From a virus, in the IMG/VR virus record IMGVR_UViG_3300046514_000934, positions 1-31,486 of that record: DNA of 31,486 bases; one strand, 5' to 3'. Shown here piece by piece: positions 20,743 to 29,927 of the stretch. The notes below the pieces were generated by a model. The model saw nothing but the letters and a program-made list of their open reading frames with translations, did no database searches and had not been told where the DNA came from. Both the position numbers and the translations under genes were made by a program. Every line of letters starts with the position of its first letter. Within the stretch, counting starts at the first letter, position 1.

Positions 20743-23700
20743 AGTGGTTTATGTTGGCCATCGTGCTGGTGGCTCAGGGCACGCTGATCAAGAACGAGAA
20801 CGATACGCCTTCGCCGCCGTCCTTGCAGGATCTGTATCTCGCTTTGGCAGATGCCGGTGCTGCCAACGGGTCGAGCTGCGCGAATGCGCACGTCTACACG
20901 TGGTTCAATACCTCTGGAAACTGGGCTGGTTCATTTACAGTCGGGAAAGTCTCACCAGACACAGCCGTACATCTCTGCGGCACGTTCACGGGCGGCAACG
21001 CGACGACCTTTCTGACCGCTCAAGGAAGCGGAACGAGTGGGCATCCGATCACGGTGGTGTTTGAGTCTGGGGCCGTGATGCGCCCAAACTACTGTAACGC
21101 GAACGGCTGCATCGACCTGAATGGTAAGTCGTACCTCGTCATCAGTGGCGGCAGCACGCCGTGTGGTGCCGTGACGAAGTGGACGACAACCGCGTGTAAT
21201 GGGCAGATCGAGAATTATGCTATCGGCTCGACCTCACTGACGTGCCCGAACGGAAGCACGTGTTCGGCGCTGGCGGGGTCTATCAAGACGGTCGGCGTGG
21301 GGAGCAACACCGGGGACCCCTCGCACATCGAAGTCAAGAACATCAAGCTCGGGCCGTTTTATACTCGCAATACGTCGGACCATACGGACGGCGGACAGTC
21401 GGCGTATGGGATTGGCCTGTTCGGTGGCACGCTCGCGCAGGACATCACGCTGGACTATTCAGTCTGCGTCAGCGTGGCGAAGTGCTTCCTCGTCAGCCTT
21501 GGCAGTGCGTCCAGCACAGTGTCTGGCTACGTGATGCACCACGTCAACTCCAGTGACCAGTGCTGGGCGATGGGCGTCGGCGCAAACTCCACGACCCTGA
21601 ACGTCGCTGGCCTCTTGTTTCACGACAATGAAGTGAGCAATTGGGCGGCGTTCGCGGCTGGCAACGCGACGGGCGGAGAAGACTGCCATGCGAACGGTAC
21701 GATGTGGTTCAACGGCGACGGCGGGACCATTCATACGACAACGGGATTCATTGGCGACAGCGCGAGCGGCAGCTATAACAACTACCTGCACGGGGATCTG
21801 GATGGTGGGTATTCAGGAGCGAGTGCATCAGGGTTCTTGAGCTGTCAAGATAATTGCATCAGCGTCTACTTCGTGAACAACGTGATCGTGGATACGTGCA
21901 CGCTCAGCGCGTGCGGTGGCCCGTTCTACTTCAATGGCGCTGGTGGAGGCGGGCAGCGAGTTATCAACAACACCGTGGTGGCGACAGGTATCCCCAACTG
22001 CGTTCTTGTCACAGGCACAACGGGACCGACGGTCATCAAGAACAACATCTGTTCGACGGTTGCGAACTTCATCGGCATCCTTCAGAGCACGCTGACTGGC
22101 TGGACGACGTCGGACTATAACGACGTCTATAACCTGACAAACCCGTCGAACTGGGTCTGCCAGAATACAGCGACGTGCAACAGCCTCGCCACGGAACAGG
22201 GCGCGGGCCGTGATGTGCACAGCTTTACGACGAACCCTAACTTGACGGCAGACTATCACCTCAACGCGGGCTCGCCCGCGATTGGCACGGGCGTTAACCT
22301 GACGAGCCTCGGCATCACGGCGCTGAACAGCGACGTGGATGGGGTCGCGCGACCGGCCAGCGCTCCGTGGGATATTGGCGCTTCGCAGTACTCGACCCTG
22401 TTCTGTTCGGGCACCTGCTTCTATGTACGTTCCCTGTCCGCGTGTGCGAACAATGGCAATGGGACGTCGGCGAGCTGTGCAGCATCCCCTGGTGGCGCGG
22501 GCGCGTGGCGTGGGTTTGCTAACGTCTCATGGGGATCGGTGACAGGAGACACGACACTGAACCTCGTCGGCGGCGACACATACACGACGGGCCTCGTCAC
22601 GGGTTCGTCTGGGACATCAGGACATCCTGTCAACATATCCGTGGTGACGGGCACGAGCAATACGGCGACGATCGACCTAGGGAATACGGTTGGATCGATT
22701 GGGTTTCGGTTTAACGATAACTATGTGACGTTTGATGGCCGCATAGGGTGGGCAGCAACAGGAACGACCACTTACGGCATTCGGGTGATCAACATTGCCT
22801 CTGATAGTGGGACCAGTTCCTACTGCGGATATGCCGACAGTGTGCACCATGACATCATGCTCCACGTCGAGTGCAGCGGACATACTCAGGATTCGCACGA
22901 TGACGTCGGCGGAGGCGTCTACTTCCACACGGTGGCGGTCGAAGCCAGCAACGGGTTCGAGCTGGGCTATGGGTGGGTCCATAGTGACATTCCGCCGGTC
23001 GTAATCACGAACATCACGGAGTCGGGCACGACGGCGACGGTGACGACGGCGACGGCGCATGGGTTCCCCGGAGCGGGCACGTATTATGTTGGCGTGAAGG
23101 ATCCAAGCCTTGGTGGCCCCTGTTCGCCTGCTGGTAGCATTAACACCTGCCCTGGCTATGAAGGCACGCGCTGGATTGCGACGACGACCAGCCCGACAAC
23201 GTTCACGTATTCCATCGGGCGCACAATCGACGGCGCCCACGACACCATTCCGAGTGGACTTGGTACGTCGACAGGTGGACTGGCAATCTATCACTGGGAC
23301 GCCAATGGCGCCTACGTCACAACACACTCGACGAGCACGACGTTCAACGTCGGCAAGGTGCATGATACGCTCGTGGAGAACATCTTCCATGACGGCCTGA
23401 AGGGCGGCGCGAACCTCTCGATCTACAACAACGTGATCAAGCACGTCGAGGGGTCGGGCCATTCCGATTCGCTGCTGATTCAGTCCGGTGGCTATTCGCA
23501 GATTTACAACAACTACGTCGAGAAGTCTGCGGACCAGAACATCTACCTCGACAACCTCTACGATGCACCCTGTGCGCACCTTCGCGTCTACAACAACATC
23601 CTGAACAGCAACCTGGGGTTCGGGATCATCATCGACCCGGAAGGCGCAGCAGGCTCACCTCCGGCGTCGGCCAGCGGGTGCAGCGGCAGCAGTCCCTCGG

Positions 23701-24176
23701 CGTGGGACGACTTGGTGATCGCGAACAACACGTTCGTGTCGGCATCAAGCTCGCACATTCGCAAGGGGCGCAGCAACCCGATTACGAACCTTGTCATCCT
23801 GAACAACATCTTTGGTGGCGGTCAGGTAGGTGGAGATACGCTGACTGAGTTGTTCAACGGCTCGGCGGCATCATTCTTGAACTCGACGGCATGGGATTAT
23901 GATCTGAACAACGCTGCATCAGGCGACGCGATCAGCAACTGGTCTGGGTCGAACCAGACGCTCGCGCAATTGCAGGCGTTGTCACCGTCACGCGAAGCGC
24001 ACGGAACACTCGGTACGGCGACGTTCGTGAACGCGGGAGCTCACGATTATCATCTGTCGCCGAGCGATACGGCGGCGAAAGGGACAGGGGTGGACGTGAC
24101 GGCCACGTATCCCTATCTGGCGGCGGACAAGGACGGCCTCACGCGGGCGTCACCGCCAAACCGAGGGGCATACTGA
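20739..24176 (+). CDS. Double beta-helix surface protein with signal-like N-terminus, Cys-rich
   Basis: An 1145-residue protein. The N-terminus MKWFMLAIVLVAQG looks like a secretion signal. Two right-handed beta-helix units follow: residues of about 40-552, ending DSDVDGVARPASAPWDIGASQYS (split by short runs), and about 553-1145, ending DKDGLTRASPPNRGAY. Both units begin with a GSGTSGHPI or GTSGHPVNI motif. Residues of about 753-847 form an inserted small beta domain (SGTTATVTTATAHGF). About 30 cysteines occur across it, unusual for a phage structural protein and consistent with disulphides outside the cytoplasm. Base use is less GC-rich than the head genes. It may be a polysaccharide-binding or -cutting spike, or a secreted enzyme gained from a bacterium. 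No catalytic residues can be assigned. Confidence 0.75.
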   Translation: MKWFMLAIVLVAQGTLIKNENDTPSPPSLQDLYLALADAGAANGSSCANAHVYTWFNTSGNWAGSFTVGKVSPDTAVHLCGTFTGGNATTFLTAQGSGTSGHPITVVFESGAVMRPNYCNANGCIDLNGKSYLVISGGSTPCGAVTKWTTTACNGQIENYAIGSTSLTCPNGSTCSALAGSIKTVGVGSNTGDPSHIEVKNIKLGPFYTRNTSDHTDGGQSAYGIGLFGGTLAQDITLDYSVCVSVAKCFLVSLGSASSTVSGYVMHHVNSSDQCWAMGVGANSTTLNVAGLLFHDNEVSNWAAFAAGNATGGEDCHANGTMWFNGDGGTIHTTTGFIGDSASGSYNNYLHGDLDGGYSGASASGFLSCQDNCISVYFVNNVIVDTCTLSACGGPFYFNGAGGGGQRVINNTVVATGIPNCVLVTGTTGPTVIKNNICSTVANFIGILQSTLTGWTTSDYNDVYNLTNPSNWVCQNTATCNSLATEQGAGRDVHSFTTNPNLTADYHLNAGSPAIGTGVNLTSLGITALNSDVDGVARPASAPWDIGASQYSTLFCSGTCFYVRSLSACANNGNGTSASCAASPGGAGAWRGFANVSWGSVTGDTTLNLVGGDTYTTGLVTGSSGTSGHPVNISVVTGTSNTATIDLGNTVGSIGFRFNDNYVTFDGRIGWAATGTTTYGIRVINIASDSGTSSYCGYADSVHHDIMLHVECSGHTQDSHDDVGGGVYFHTVAVEASNGFELGYGWVHSDIPPVVITNITESGTTATVTTATAHGFPGAGTYYVGVKDPSLGGPCSPAGSINTCPGYEGTRWIATTTSPTTFTYSIGRTIDGAHDTIPSGLGTSTGGLAIYHWDANGAYVTTHSTSTTFNVGKVHDTLVENIFHDGLKGGANLSIYNNVIKHVEGSGHSDSLLIQSGGYSQIYNNYVEKSADQNIYLDNLYDAPCAHLRVYNNILNSNLGFGIIIDPEGAAGSPPASASGCSGSSPSAWDDLVIANNTFVSASSSHIRKGRSNPITNLVILNNIFGGGQVGGDTLTELFNGSAASFLNSTAWDYDLNNAASGDAISNWSGSNQTLAQLQALSPSREAHGTLGTATFVNAGAHDYHLSPSDTAAKGTGVDVTATYPYLAADKDGLTRASPPNRGAY

Positions 24177-24177
24177 C

Positions 24178-24882
24178 ATGGCATTCAGTCACGTTTCTGG
24201 TCAGGGAGCTGAAGCTGACCTGGCTGCAGGCACCGTGATCCTGACCCTACCTAATGCCCCTGCAGTCGGAAACCTCGTGCTGGTGGGCATCGGCTGGTAT
24301 GACGGCACAAACACTAGCTCAGTCCCGACCGTGCAAGATGGAAATGGCAATACGTATACCGTCGTCCCAGCGCATGCGGAAACGTTTAGTACCGTAGCTG
24401 GCTCAGCCTACCTTGCCTATTGGGTAGCGACCGGCACGCCGCATAAAACTATCACGGTTTCTTTTCCAATCAACGCGGCCGTCGCCGCTGAAGCATTCAT
24501 CGATGAATTCAGCGCGGGTGGCGCTGGAACGATCAGCTTGTCGAGCGGTTCAGATACTGCGGGCACTGGGACGGCAGGAACTTCAATCAACACGCCGACT
24601 GTTCCAGTGGGTGCGGCCGGGACGCTGGTGTACTTCGTGACAGCATCTGGGTCACAGGTTACTGGTTATGGTGGCGCTTTTACAGCAGGAGGCGGAGCAC
24701 CTACGTTGCCGACGGCGATGGGCATGGGCGTGTGTTATGCCCTCAGTCAATCGTCGAACACTACCAACGACATGACGCAAGCCGTGAACAGCGAGGAACA
24801 CTGGGATAGCGTGGGAGCTGCATTCATCATTTCGGCAGGCGGTGGCGGCACTCCGGCACGCATCATCATTACGCCCACATAA
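24178..24882 (+). CDS. Beta-sandwich surface protein
   Basis: A 234-residue protein with a jelly-roll-like beta pattern: VGNLVLVGIGWYDGTN at about 30-45, TYTVVPAHAET, YLAYWVATGTPHKTITVSF and a closing WDSVGAAFIISAG. The same general pattern is found in the first 215 residues of the next gene, so the two probably share a fold. Such domains are common on phage tail and environmental surface proteins. It lacks a signal peptide and catalytic motifs. Likely a virion surface component. Confidence 0.6.
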   Translation: MAFSHVSGQGAEADLAAGTVILTLPNAPAVGNLVLVGIGWYDGTNTSSVPTVQDGNGNTYTVVPAHAETFSTVAGSAYLAYWVATGTPHKTITVSFPINAAVAAEAFIDEFSAGGAGTISLSSGSDTAGTGTAGTSINTPTVPVGAAGTLVYFVTASGSQVTGYGGAFTAGGGAPTLPTAMGMGVCYALSQSSNTTNDMTQAVNSEEHWDSVGAAFIISAGGGGTPARIIITPT

Positions 24883-27552
24883 ATGGCTGTCGCCTACGAT
24901 ACATCGGTCGAGACCCCCACCGGGACGACGTTCACCGCGAGCGTCGCGACGATGGACATCTCCATCACGCCGTCGTCGAGCGTGAAGGGGCTGCTGGTCT
25001 TCGTCTTCACGAACGGCGTCACGACGGACGACGCGACGAGCGTCAAGATCAATCCCGCGGGCGCGAACATCGACGTCCCTGCGGTGGCGAGCGGTCGGGC
25101 GGTCGACACGGCGACGGAGCCGGGCAGTTGCAAGACGTACTTCCTTGGTCAGGGGCTGCCTGCTGGTGGCTCGGCGTGGACGGTCCGCCTCAACCGCACG
25201 AACAACACGGACGGCATGTACATGGTGGCCGTCACGGTCATCGCGAACAACAACACCGAGGTGACGGGCGTCTCGCTCGCGCAAGAGAATGGTGCGGTCG
25301 CCGAGGTCGCGACCGACGACGGGTCGAACGGCGTCGATTCGGTCCGCTTCGCCGGGACGTACTACGGCGGCACGAGCATCACGGCGGGTACCGCCTCGAC
25401 TGTCATCCAGTCGCTGCTCGCGTCGGCGACGGCGTGCGGCGTGGTGCGCGAGACGACGGCGGGACAGGGCTCGCGGAACGTCGGCTTCAACATGTCGACG
25501 GACGACAGGGCGGCCGTGTATCTGGCCGTACGCGAGATGGTCAAGACCGTCGCGGTTCCGTTGGGCGGATACGTTGCGGCTGGTCTGACGACCGCCCTCG
25601 CCTATACCAAGGCGATGGTCCTCGGCGGCATCGTCCTCGCGGGCGCGAAGCCTGCGGTCGCGTTCATCGGCCCTGAGATCGGGGCCGTCACGTATACGGG
25701 GCTGGCACCAACGGTCAACGTTGGGACTGGCGGCGCGACGACGATCGCCATGCCATTGGGGTCAGTAGCCTATGCTGGGCTGACTCCCAACCTGGCGTAC
25801 GTGCGGTCGCTTCCGCTTGGGTCGGTCACCTACGCGGGGCTCCAATCCAATTTAGCGTACGTCCGGGCGTTGCCGCTTGGCGCGGCGACGTACGCAGGAC
25901 TTACACCCAACTTGGCGTACGTCCGTGCGCTGCCGTTGGGTGCCGTGACCTATGCAGGCTTGGCGCCAACGGCGGGCGGCACGGTTACCATTTCGCTTCC
26001 GCTTGGTGCGGTCACGTATGCCGGGCTGGCGCCATCGACGGGTGGTGCCGTAACAATTGCGCTCCCACTTGGGTCGGTTGCTTATACGGGCCTCAGCCCG
26101 TCGCTCGCCTACGTCAGTACGCTGCCACTGGGCGCAGTTACCTATGCGGGGCTGACGCCGAACATTGCGCTTGTTCGTGCTCTACCCTTAGGTGCCGTGA
26201 CCTATGCAGGGCTGACGCCGAGCCTCGCCTACGTGCGTACGCTGCCGCTGGGCAGCTTGACGTTGACCGGACTGACACCAGCCCTCAGCGTGGCCTCTTC
26301 TGGCACGATCGTCATGCCGTTGGGAGCGCTGTCGGTCGCGGGCCTGAAGCCAGCCATCGCGTTCCTCGGGCCATCGACGGGCGCGGTCGCCTATACGGGA
26401 CTGGCGCCGACGGTCAGTATCGGCGGTGCTGGCGGCACGACGATTGCCATTCCACTTGGTTCCGTCACGTACACGGGCCTGACGCCGACGCGGGTGGTCA
26501 GTGGCACGGTGACGATTGCCATTCCAGCTGGCTCCATCGTCCTAACGGGCAACTACGTCGGCATCGCGTTCATCATTCCTCCGCCGGGACAGGTCACGTA
26601 TACCGGCTTGGCGCCGACGGTCGTCATCGGGAATACGGGCACGACGATTGCCATTCCGATAGGCACCGTCACCTACACAGGGAAGACGCCGAACCTCGCG
26701 CGGACGATCTTCCCCGGCCTCGGCGCGGCGACCTACACAGGGCTGACGCCGAACCTCGCCTTCGTCCGTACACTGCCGCTCGGCGCGGTCACCTATACCG
26801 GCCTGACGCCCACCGTCTCAGCAGGGGTGATGGTCGCGCTGCCGCTTGGCACGGTCACGTACACGGGCCTGACGCCGATCCGCGGCGGCTCGACGAACGT
26901 CGCGCTGCCGCTCGGGTCGGTGACATACGCAGGCCTCACGCCATCGCTGGCGCGCGTGATTACCCTGCCGCTTGGCGCGGTGACGTGGACTGGCCTGACG
27001 CCGATCGCTGGCGGCACGATGACCATCCCGGTGCCCCTCGGCGGCGTCGTGCTGCAGGGACAGACGCCCTCGACGGGTGGCCCGGTCATTTCGGTTCCGC
27101 CTCGAGCGGTAGCCCTCACTGGCCTGTTGCCGACCCTGGCCAGAGCGATCCTGATGCCGGTCGGCACGGTGGTGCTGACGGGCAAGCAGGTGGCGGTCGG
27201 CGGCCCGGTCCTGCTCGCGATGCCGCGTGGCTCGGTGACGTACACCGGCTACGTGATCGACATCACGGCCCCGATTGGCCATCAGGTGTTCCCTGGCGGC
27301 TTGGACGTGTTCCCGATCGGCATTCCCGGCGGCACAGATTATGATGCCGCTGGCTACCCGGCCGGAACGACGGCCCTCGCCACGCTAACAGGTGGCCTAA
27401 GCGACCTGACGCCGAGCATCGTCGCCGGGACGAGTGCCCTCGCCTCCGCATCGGCAGGGTTGGGCGTCATCATGCCGAACGCGGTTGGCAATGCCGCAGG
27501 CGGCGTCGATGTGTTTGCGACCGCTACCGCTGGACTCGATGATGTGCGATAG
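24883..27552 (+). CDS. Repeat-fibre protein with about 27 PLGxVTYxGLxP repeats
   Basis: An 889-residue protein. Residues 1-220 form a beta-sandwich head like the previous gene product (GLLVFVFTNGVTTDDA, YMVAVTVIANNN). Residues of about 223-790 are around 27 repeats of 19-24 residues with core LPLGAVTYAGLTPNLAYVR; variants replace the tail with Gly/Thr-rich loops. The alternating pattern fits short beta strands joined by turns, so a long shaft or solenoid is likely. The last 95 residues are Ala/Gly/Thr-rich without repeats. I do not know a named family. It could be a long adhesive fibre or surface stalk. Start ATG directly follows the previous stop. Confidence 0.75.
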   Translation: MAVAYDTSVETPTGTTFTASVATMDISITPSSSVKGLLVFVFTNGVTTDDATSVKINPAGANIDVPAVASGRAVDTATEPGSCKTYFLGQGLPAGGSAWTVRLNRTNNTDGMYMVAVTVIANNNTEVTGVSLAQENGAVAEVATDDGSNGVDSVRFAGTYYGGTSITAGTASTVIQSLLASATACGVVRETTAGQGSRNVGFNMSTDDRAAVYLAVREMVKTVAVPLGGYVAAGLTTALAYTKAMVLGGIVLAGAKPAVAFIGPEIGAVTYTGLAPTVNVGTGGATTIAMPLGSVAYAGLTPNLAYVRSLPLGSVTYAGLQSNLAYVRALPLGAATYAGLTPNLAYVRALPLGAVTYAGLAPTAGGTVTISLPLGAVTYAGLAPSTGGAVTIALPLGSVAYTGLSPSLAYVSTLPLGAVTYAGLTPNIALVRALPLGAVTYAGLTPSLAYVRTLPLGSLTLTGLTPALSVASSGTIVMPLGALSVAGLKPAIAFLGPSTGAVAYTGLAPTVSIGGAGGTTIAIPLGSVTYTGLTPTRVVSGTVTIAIPAGSIVLTGNYVGIAFIIPPPGQVTYTGLAPTVVIGNTGTTIAIPIGTVTYTGKTPNLARTIFPGLGAATYTGLTPNLAFVRTLPLGAVTYTGLTPTVSAGVMVALPLGTVTYTGLTPIRGGSTNVALPLGSVTYAGLTPSLARVITLPLGAVTWTGLTPIAGGTMTIPVPLGGVVLQGQTPSTGGPVISVPPRAVALTGLLPTLARAILMPVGTVVLTGKQVAVGGPVLLAMPRGSVTYTGYVIDITAPIGHQVFPGGLDVFPIGIPGGTDYDAAGYPAGTTALATLTGGLSDLTPSIVAGTSALASASAGLGVIMPNAVGNAAGGVDVFATATAGLDDVR
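25549..27255 (+). repeat. Degenerate tandem coding repeats, about 60-70 bp each
   Basis: About 27 coding repeats with a shared protein core (PLG-x-VTY-x-GL-x-P). At DNA level the Pro-Leu-Gly core uses many different synonymous codons (for example CCATTGGGG, CCGCTTGGC, CCCTTAGGT and CCACTGGGC), so the copies are old at DNA level but conserved as protein. Confidence 0.8.
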
Positions 27553-27561
27553 GAGACTGAC

Positions 27562-27900
27562 ATGGCCGTAGGCACGACACCGCTGACGTTCTATCAGGGT
27601 GAGAACATCGCACCCCGTTTCACCATCAACGATTCGCGCGTGACCGATGTCACGGGGTGGACGGTGACCTTCGTCATCAAGGACACGCCAGCGGAGGTTG
27701 ACCCGCCGCTCGTCTCGGCGAGCGCGGCCGTGATCGGCGGCTCGCCGTCGTTGGTCCTTGAGGTCGCCACGCTCCTGCCGCTGACGCTGCATCCCGGCAC
27801 GTACGTCTACAGCTTGCGGCGGACGAACGTCGGCTTCGACTGGCAGTTGGCGCAAGGGACGTTGACCATCCTTGACTCTGCGTCCAAGGACAACATCTAA
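27562..27900 (+). CDS. Small beta-sandwich structural protein
   Basis: A 112-residue protein with TAGGAG upstream. The sequence TFYQGENIAPRFTI, VTGWTVTFVIKDT, and PGTYVYSLRRTNVGFDWQLAQGTLTI (split by short runs) matches the Ig-like/BppU-type N-terminal beta sandwich of phage baseplate and fibre proteins. It shares one base with the next gene (TAATG). Likely a fibre or baseplate attachment protein; exact role unknown. Confidence 0.6.
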   Translation: MAVGTTPLTFYQGENIAPRFTINDSRVTDVTGWTVTFVIKDTPAEVDPPLVSASAAVIGGSPSLVLEVATLLPLTLHPGTYVYSLRRTNVGFDWQLAQGTLTILDSASKDNI

Positions 27901-28208
27901 TGGTCGCCGTCAAGCCGGGTGACAGCGTCACGCAGAACCGCGGCGACACCGTGGTCTACCAGCTGAAGTTCGCCGACTGGAGCGCGGACCTCGAGCGCCC
28001 GGACAACAAGAACGCCAGGATCGCGCTGAAGGTCCTGACGGGCGAGCCGCTGAACCTCAAGGTCCTCCCCTACGCGCCTGGCAGTCAGCTGCAGGAGGTC
28101 CGCATCTCTGGCGGCGGCAAGAAGCGCGGCGACTACCAGGTGACGCGGACGGTGAAGTCGAACGAAGAAGTACGCGTACGGAGCTTCTCATTGAAGGTGA
28201 TGCCCTAA
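27900..28208 (+). CDS. Small hypothetical structural protein
   Basis: A 102-residue beta-rich, positively charged protein (GDTVVYQLKFADWSADLERP, KKRGDYQVTRTVKSNEEV). It is joined to both neighbours by one-base TAATG overlaps, so it belongs to the same translation unit as the connectors. No family recognised. Position suggests a minor head-tail junction or fibre protein. Confidence 0.55.
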   Translation: MVAVKPGDSVTQNRGDTVVYQLKFADWSADLERPDNKNARIALKVLTGEPLNLKVLPYAPGSQLQEVRISGGGKKRGDYQVTRTVKSNEEVRVRSFSLKVMP

Positions 28209-28786
28209 TGGTGACGATCATCGCCACGCCAGGAGCAAGTAACGCTAACAGCTACATCACTGAGGTCGAAGCGGATGCCTACTTCGACGCGCGCCTGCCG
28301 CTCGTCCCGCCGTGGTCGGACGCCGCCGACCCGACGGCCGCGCTGGCGATGGCCACGCGGACGCTCGACGCGATGGCGCTGCCCTACAAGTACCTCGTCA
28401 AGGGGACGGGCGGCAGCATGTCCTACTACATCACGCGCCCGGCGTGGACCGGCACGCCCGCCACGGCGACGCAGCGGTTGGCCTGGCCGAGGATCGGGAT
28501 GTTCGACGGCAATGGGAACCCAATCCCCTCGAACGTTATTCCCGAGGAGTTGAAGGAAGCGACCGCCGAGTTCGCCGGGCAGCTGGTACAGTCGGATACG
28601 ACGCTCGACAACGCGGTCATCGTGCAGGGTCTGAAGTCGGTGAAGGCGGGCAGCGTGGCGCTGTCCTTCAAAGACATGATCGAGCAGCACGTCATCCCCG
28701 ACATGGTGTGGAACCTGATGCCATCGAGTTGGTTCACCGACGAGATCATCGAACCGGCGTGGCCGGCGATGTTTGACGTGCTGTAA
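28208..28786 (+). CDS. Head-tail connector, DnaT-like / gp6-type adaptor
   Basis: A 192-residue protein with the pattern of phage adaptor proteins annotated as DnaT-like: NSYITEVEADAYFDARLP near the N-terminus, ALAMATRTLDAM at about 51-62, LAWPRIGMFDGNG, and IPEELKEATAEFAGQLVQ. These form a ring below the portal in many phages. The DnaT name reflects a shared short domain rather than replication function. Overlaps with both neighbours fit an assembly operon. Confidence 0.8.
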   Translation: MVTIIATPGASNANSYITEVEADAYFDARLPLVPPWSDAADPTAALAMATRTLDAMALPYKYLVKGTGGSMSYYITRPAWTGTPATATQRLAWPRIGMFDGNGNPIPSNVIPEELKEATAEFAGQLVQSDTTLDNAVIVQGLKSVKAGSVALSFKDMIEQHVIPDMVWNLMPSSWFTDEIIEPAWPAMFDVL

Positions 28787-29175
28787 TGGGCAGCATCCTC
28801 GACGCGCTCCGCGCTGGCATCAAGGTCGCCGATCAGGTGACGAAGCCCTTGCAGCCTATCGTCTTGTACGAGCAGGTGACGGGGAAGAACGAGTACGGCG
28901 TCTTCCAGTACGCGTCGCCCTACTCGATGCACGCGATCGTCGAGGAGCATCCGCAGCGCGTGCCGACGCGGGAAGGAATCTTGACGGAAGCGAAGGCCAC
29001 GTTGACGCTGCTGAGCATCCTGGAACTGGTCGTGGCAACGAGCGGTGAGGGCATCGGCGTGAACGATCGGTTTACTGACACGCGGAACCGAAAGTGGTTA
29101 GTCGTCGCCCTCGGTCCCGACGTGATCGACGCCGGCACCGGCATCCCCCTCGTGACGACGGTGTACCTCGGATGA
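28786..29175 (+). CDS. Head closure / tail completion-type protein
   Basis: A 129-residue protein placed right after the adaptor, where head-closure proteins of the SPP1 gp16 type normally lie. It has a helical N-terminus (ILDALRAGIKVADQV), then beta segments with LYEQVTGKNEYGVFQY, and a late GIGVNDRFTDTRNRKWLVVAL. The last part resembles the beta barrel of such stoppers, including the typical D-x-F-T-D-T-R-N-R-K-W pattern. It ends in an ATGA overlap with the glycosyltransferase gene. Function from context and pattern. Confidence 0.7.
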   Translation: MGSILDALRAGIKVADQVTKPLQPIVLYEQVTGKNEYGVFQYASPYSMHAIVEEHPQRVPTREGILTEAKATLTLLSILELVVATSGEGIGVNDRFTDTRNRKWLVVALGPDVIDAGTGIPLVTTVYLG

Positions 29176-29927
29176 TCACCATCTGCTTCACGTATTTCAA
29201 GAGTTTGACGCTTGAGAATCTCCGCGCCGCGCTCTATTCTGTCCGAACTCAAGATTTAGCTCTGGCTTCTGAGCTCGTCATCGTAGATAATGCCACTGCA
29301 GATTCGGAACAGGACATCCAGGCCGAAATTGACTCTCAGCACTTTCCAATTCCGACGCGGCTCTGCTCGGTCAAGCACGGGGACCCGACACGGGAGCAGG
29401 CCTGGTCGACGAACCTTACGGTCCGACAGGGCCGCGGGTGGGTCTTCTATACACGCGCGGACTATCTACTCGACCCCTCGATCCTCAACAAGTTCTCTGC
29501 CGTCGTCGCCTGCAAGCCGACAGACTGGGATGGCTTCATCGTGAGCCACGGCTGCCACCTCGGGAACTCCATCGGCGAGGTGGAGCAGACGACGTGGCGG
29601 ACGAATGGCACGCGCGTGCTGAATGGCATCGTCTACGACTACACCGAGGTTGACTCCGGCGTGTGGATGGCGCGACGCGAGACGTTCGACCGCGTCGGCG
29701 GATTCGACGAGCGCCTGTCGTCGTGGGGTCACGCGCAGACGGAGTTCCAGTACCGGATGTTCGGCGCGGGCGTGGAGTTCGTGCGCATTCCAGAAACGCT
29801 CTTCTATCACCCGGCGCACGGCGGCGCGAAGGACATGGACCGCGCGAACCAGCAGCTGGCGACGGTCGGGACGAACCTGAAGATGATGTGGGCACGGTAT
29901 CACGGCGAGTCACCCTATGGCCGGTAG
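29172..29927 (+). CDS. Family 2-like glycosyltransferase (GT-A)
   Basis: A 251-residue enzyme starting at ATG 29172 in an ATGA overlap. Family 2-like features: the N-terminal strand ITICFTYFK, the LVIVDNATAD loop at 36-44, the motif FYTRADYLLDP at about 92-102 where the DxD-type metal/sugar site usually lies, GVWMARRETFDRVGGFDE at 163-180, and GHAQTEFQYRMF at 186-197. The Asp pattern is variant (RAD rather than DxD). It would move an activated sugar onto a glycan, lipid or protein. The first 180 bases are less GC-rich than surrounding genes. It overlaps the next methyltransferase by 11 bases. Confidence 0.8.
   Translation: MITICFTYFKSLTLENLRAALYSVRTQDLALASELVIVDNATADSEQDIQAEIDSQHFPIPTRLCSVKHGDPTREQAWSTNLTVRQGRGWVFYTRADYLLDPSILNKFSAVVACKPTDWDGFIVSHGCHLGNSIGEVEQTTWRTNGTRVLNGIVYDYTEVDSGVWMARRETFDRVGGFDERLSSWGHAQTEFQYRMFGAGVEFVRIPETLFYHPAHGGAKDMDRANQQLATVGTNLKMMWARYHGESPYGR

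Noticed and set aside
25549-27255. CRISPR array or diversity-generating retroelement target
   Set aside because: The repeats are coding, degenerate and without spacers; no reverse transcriptase or template repeat is present in the window.
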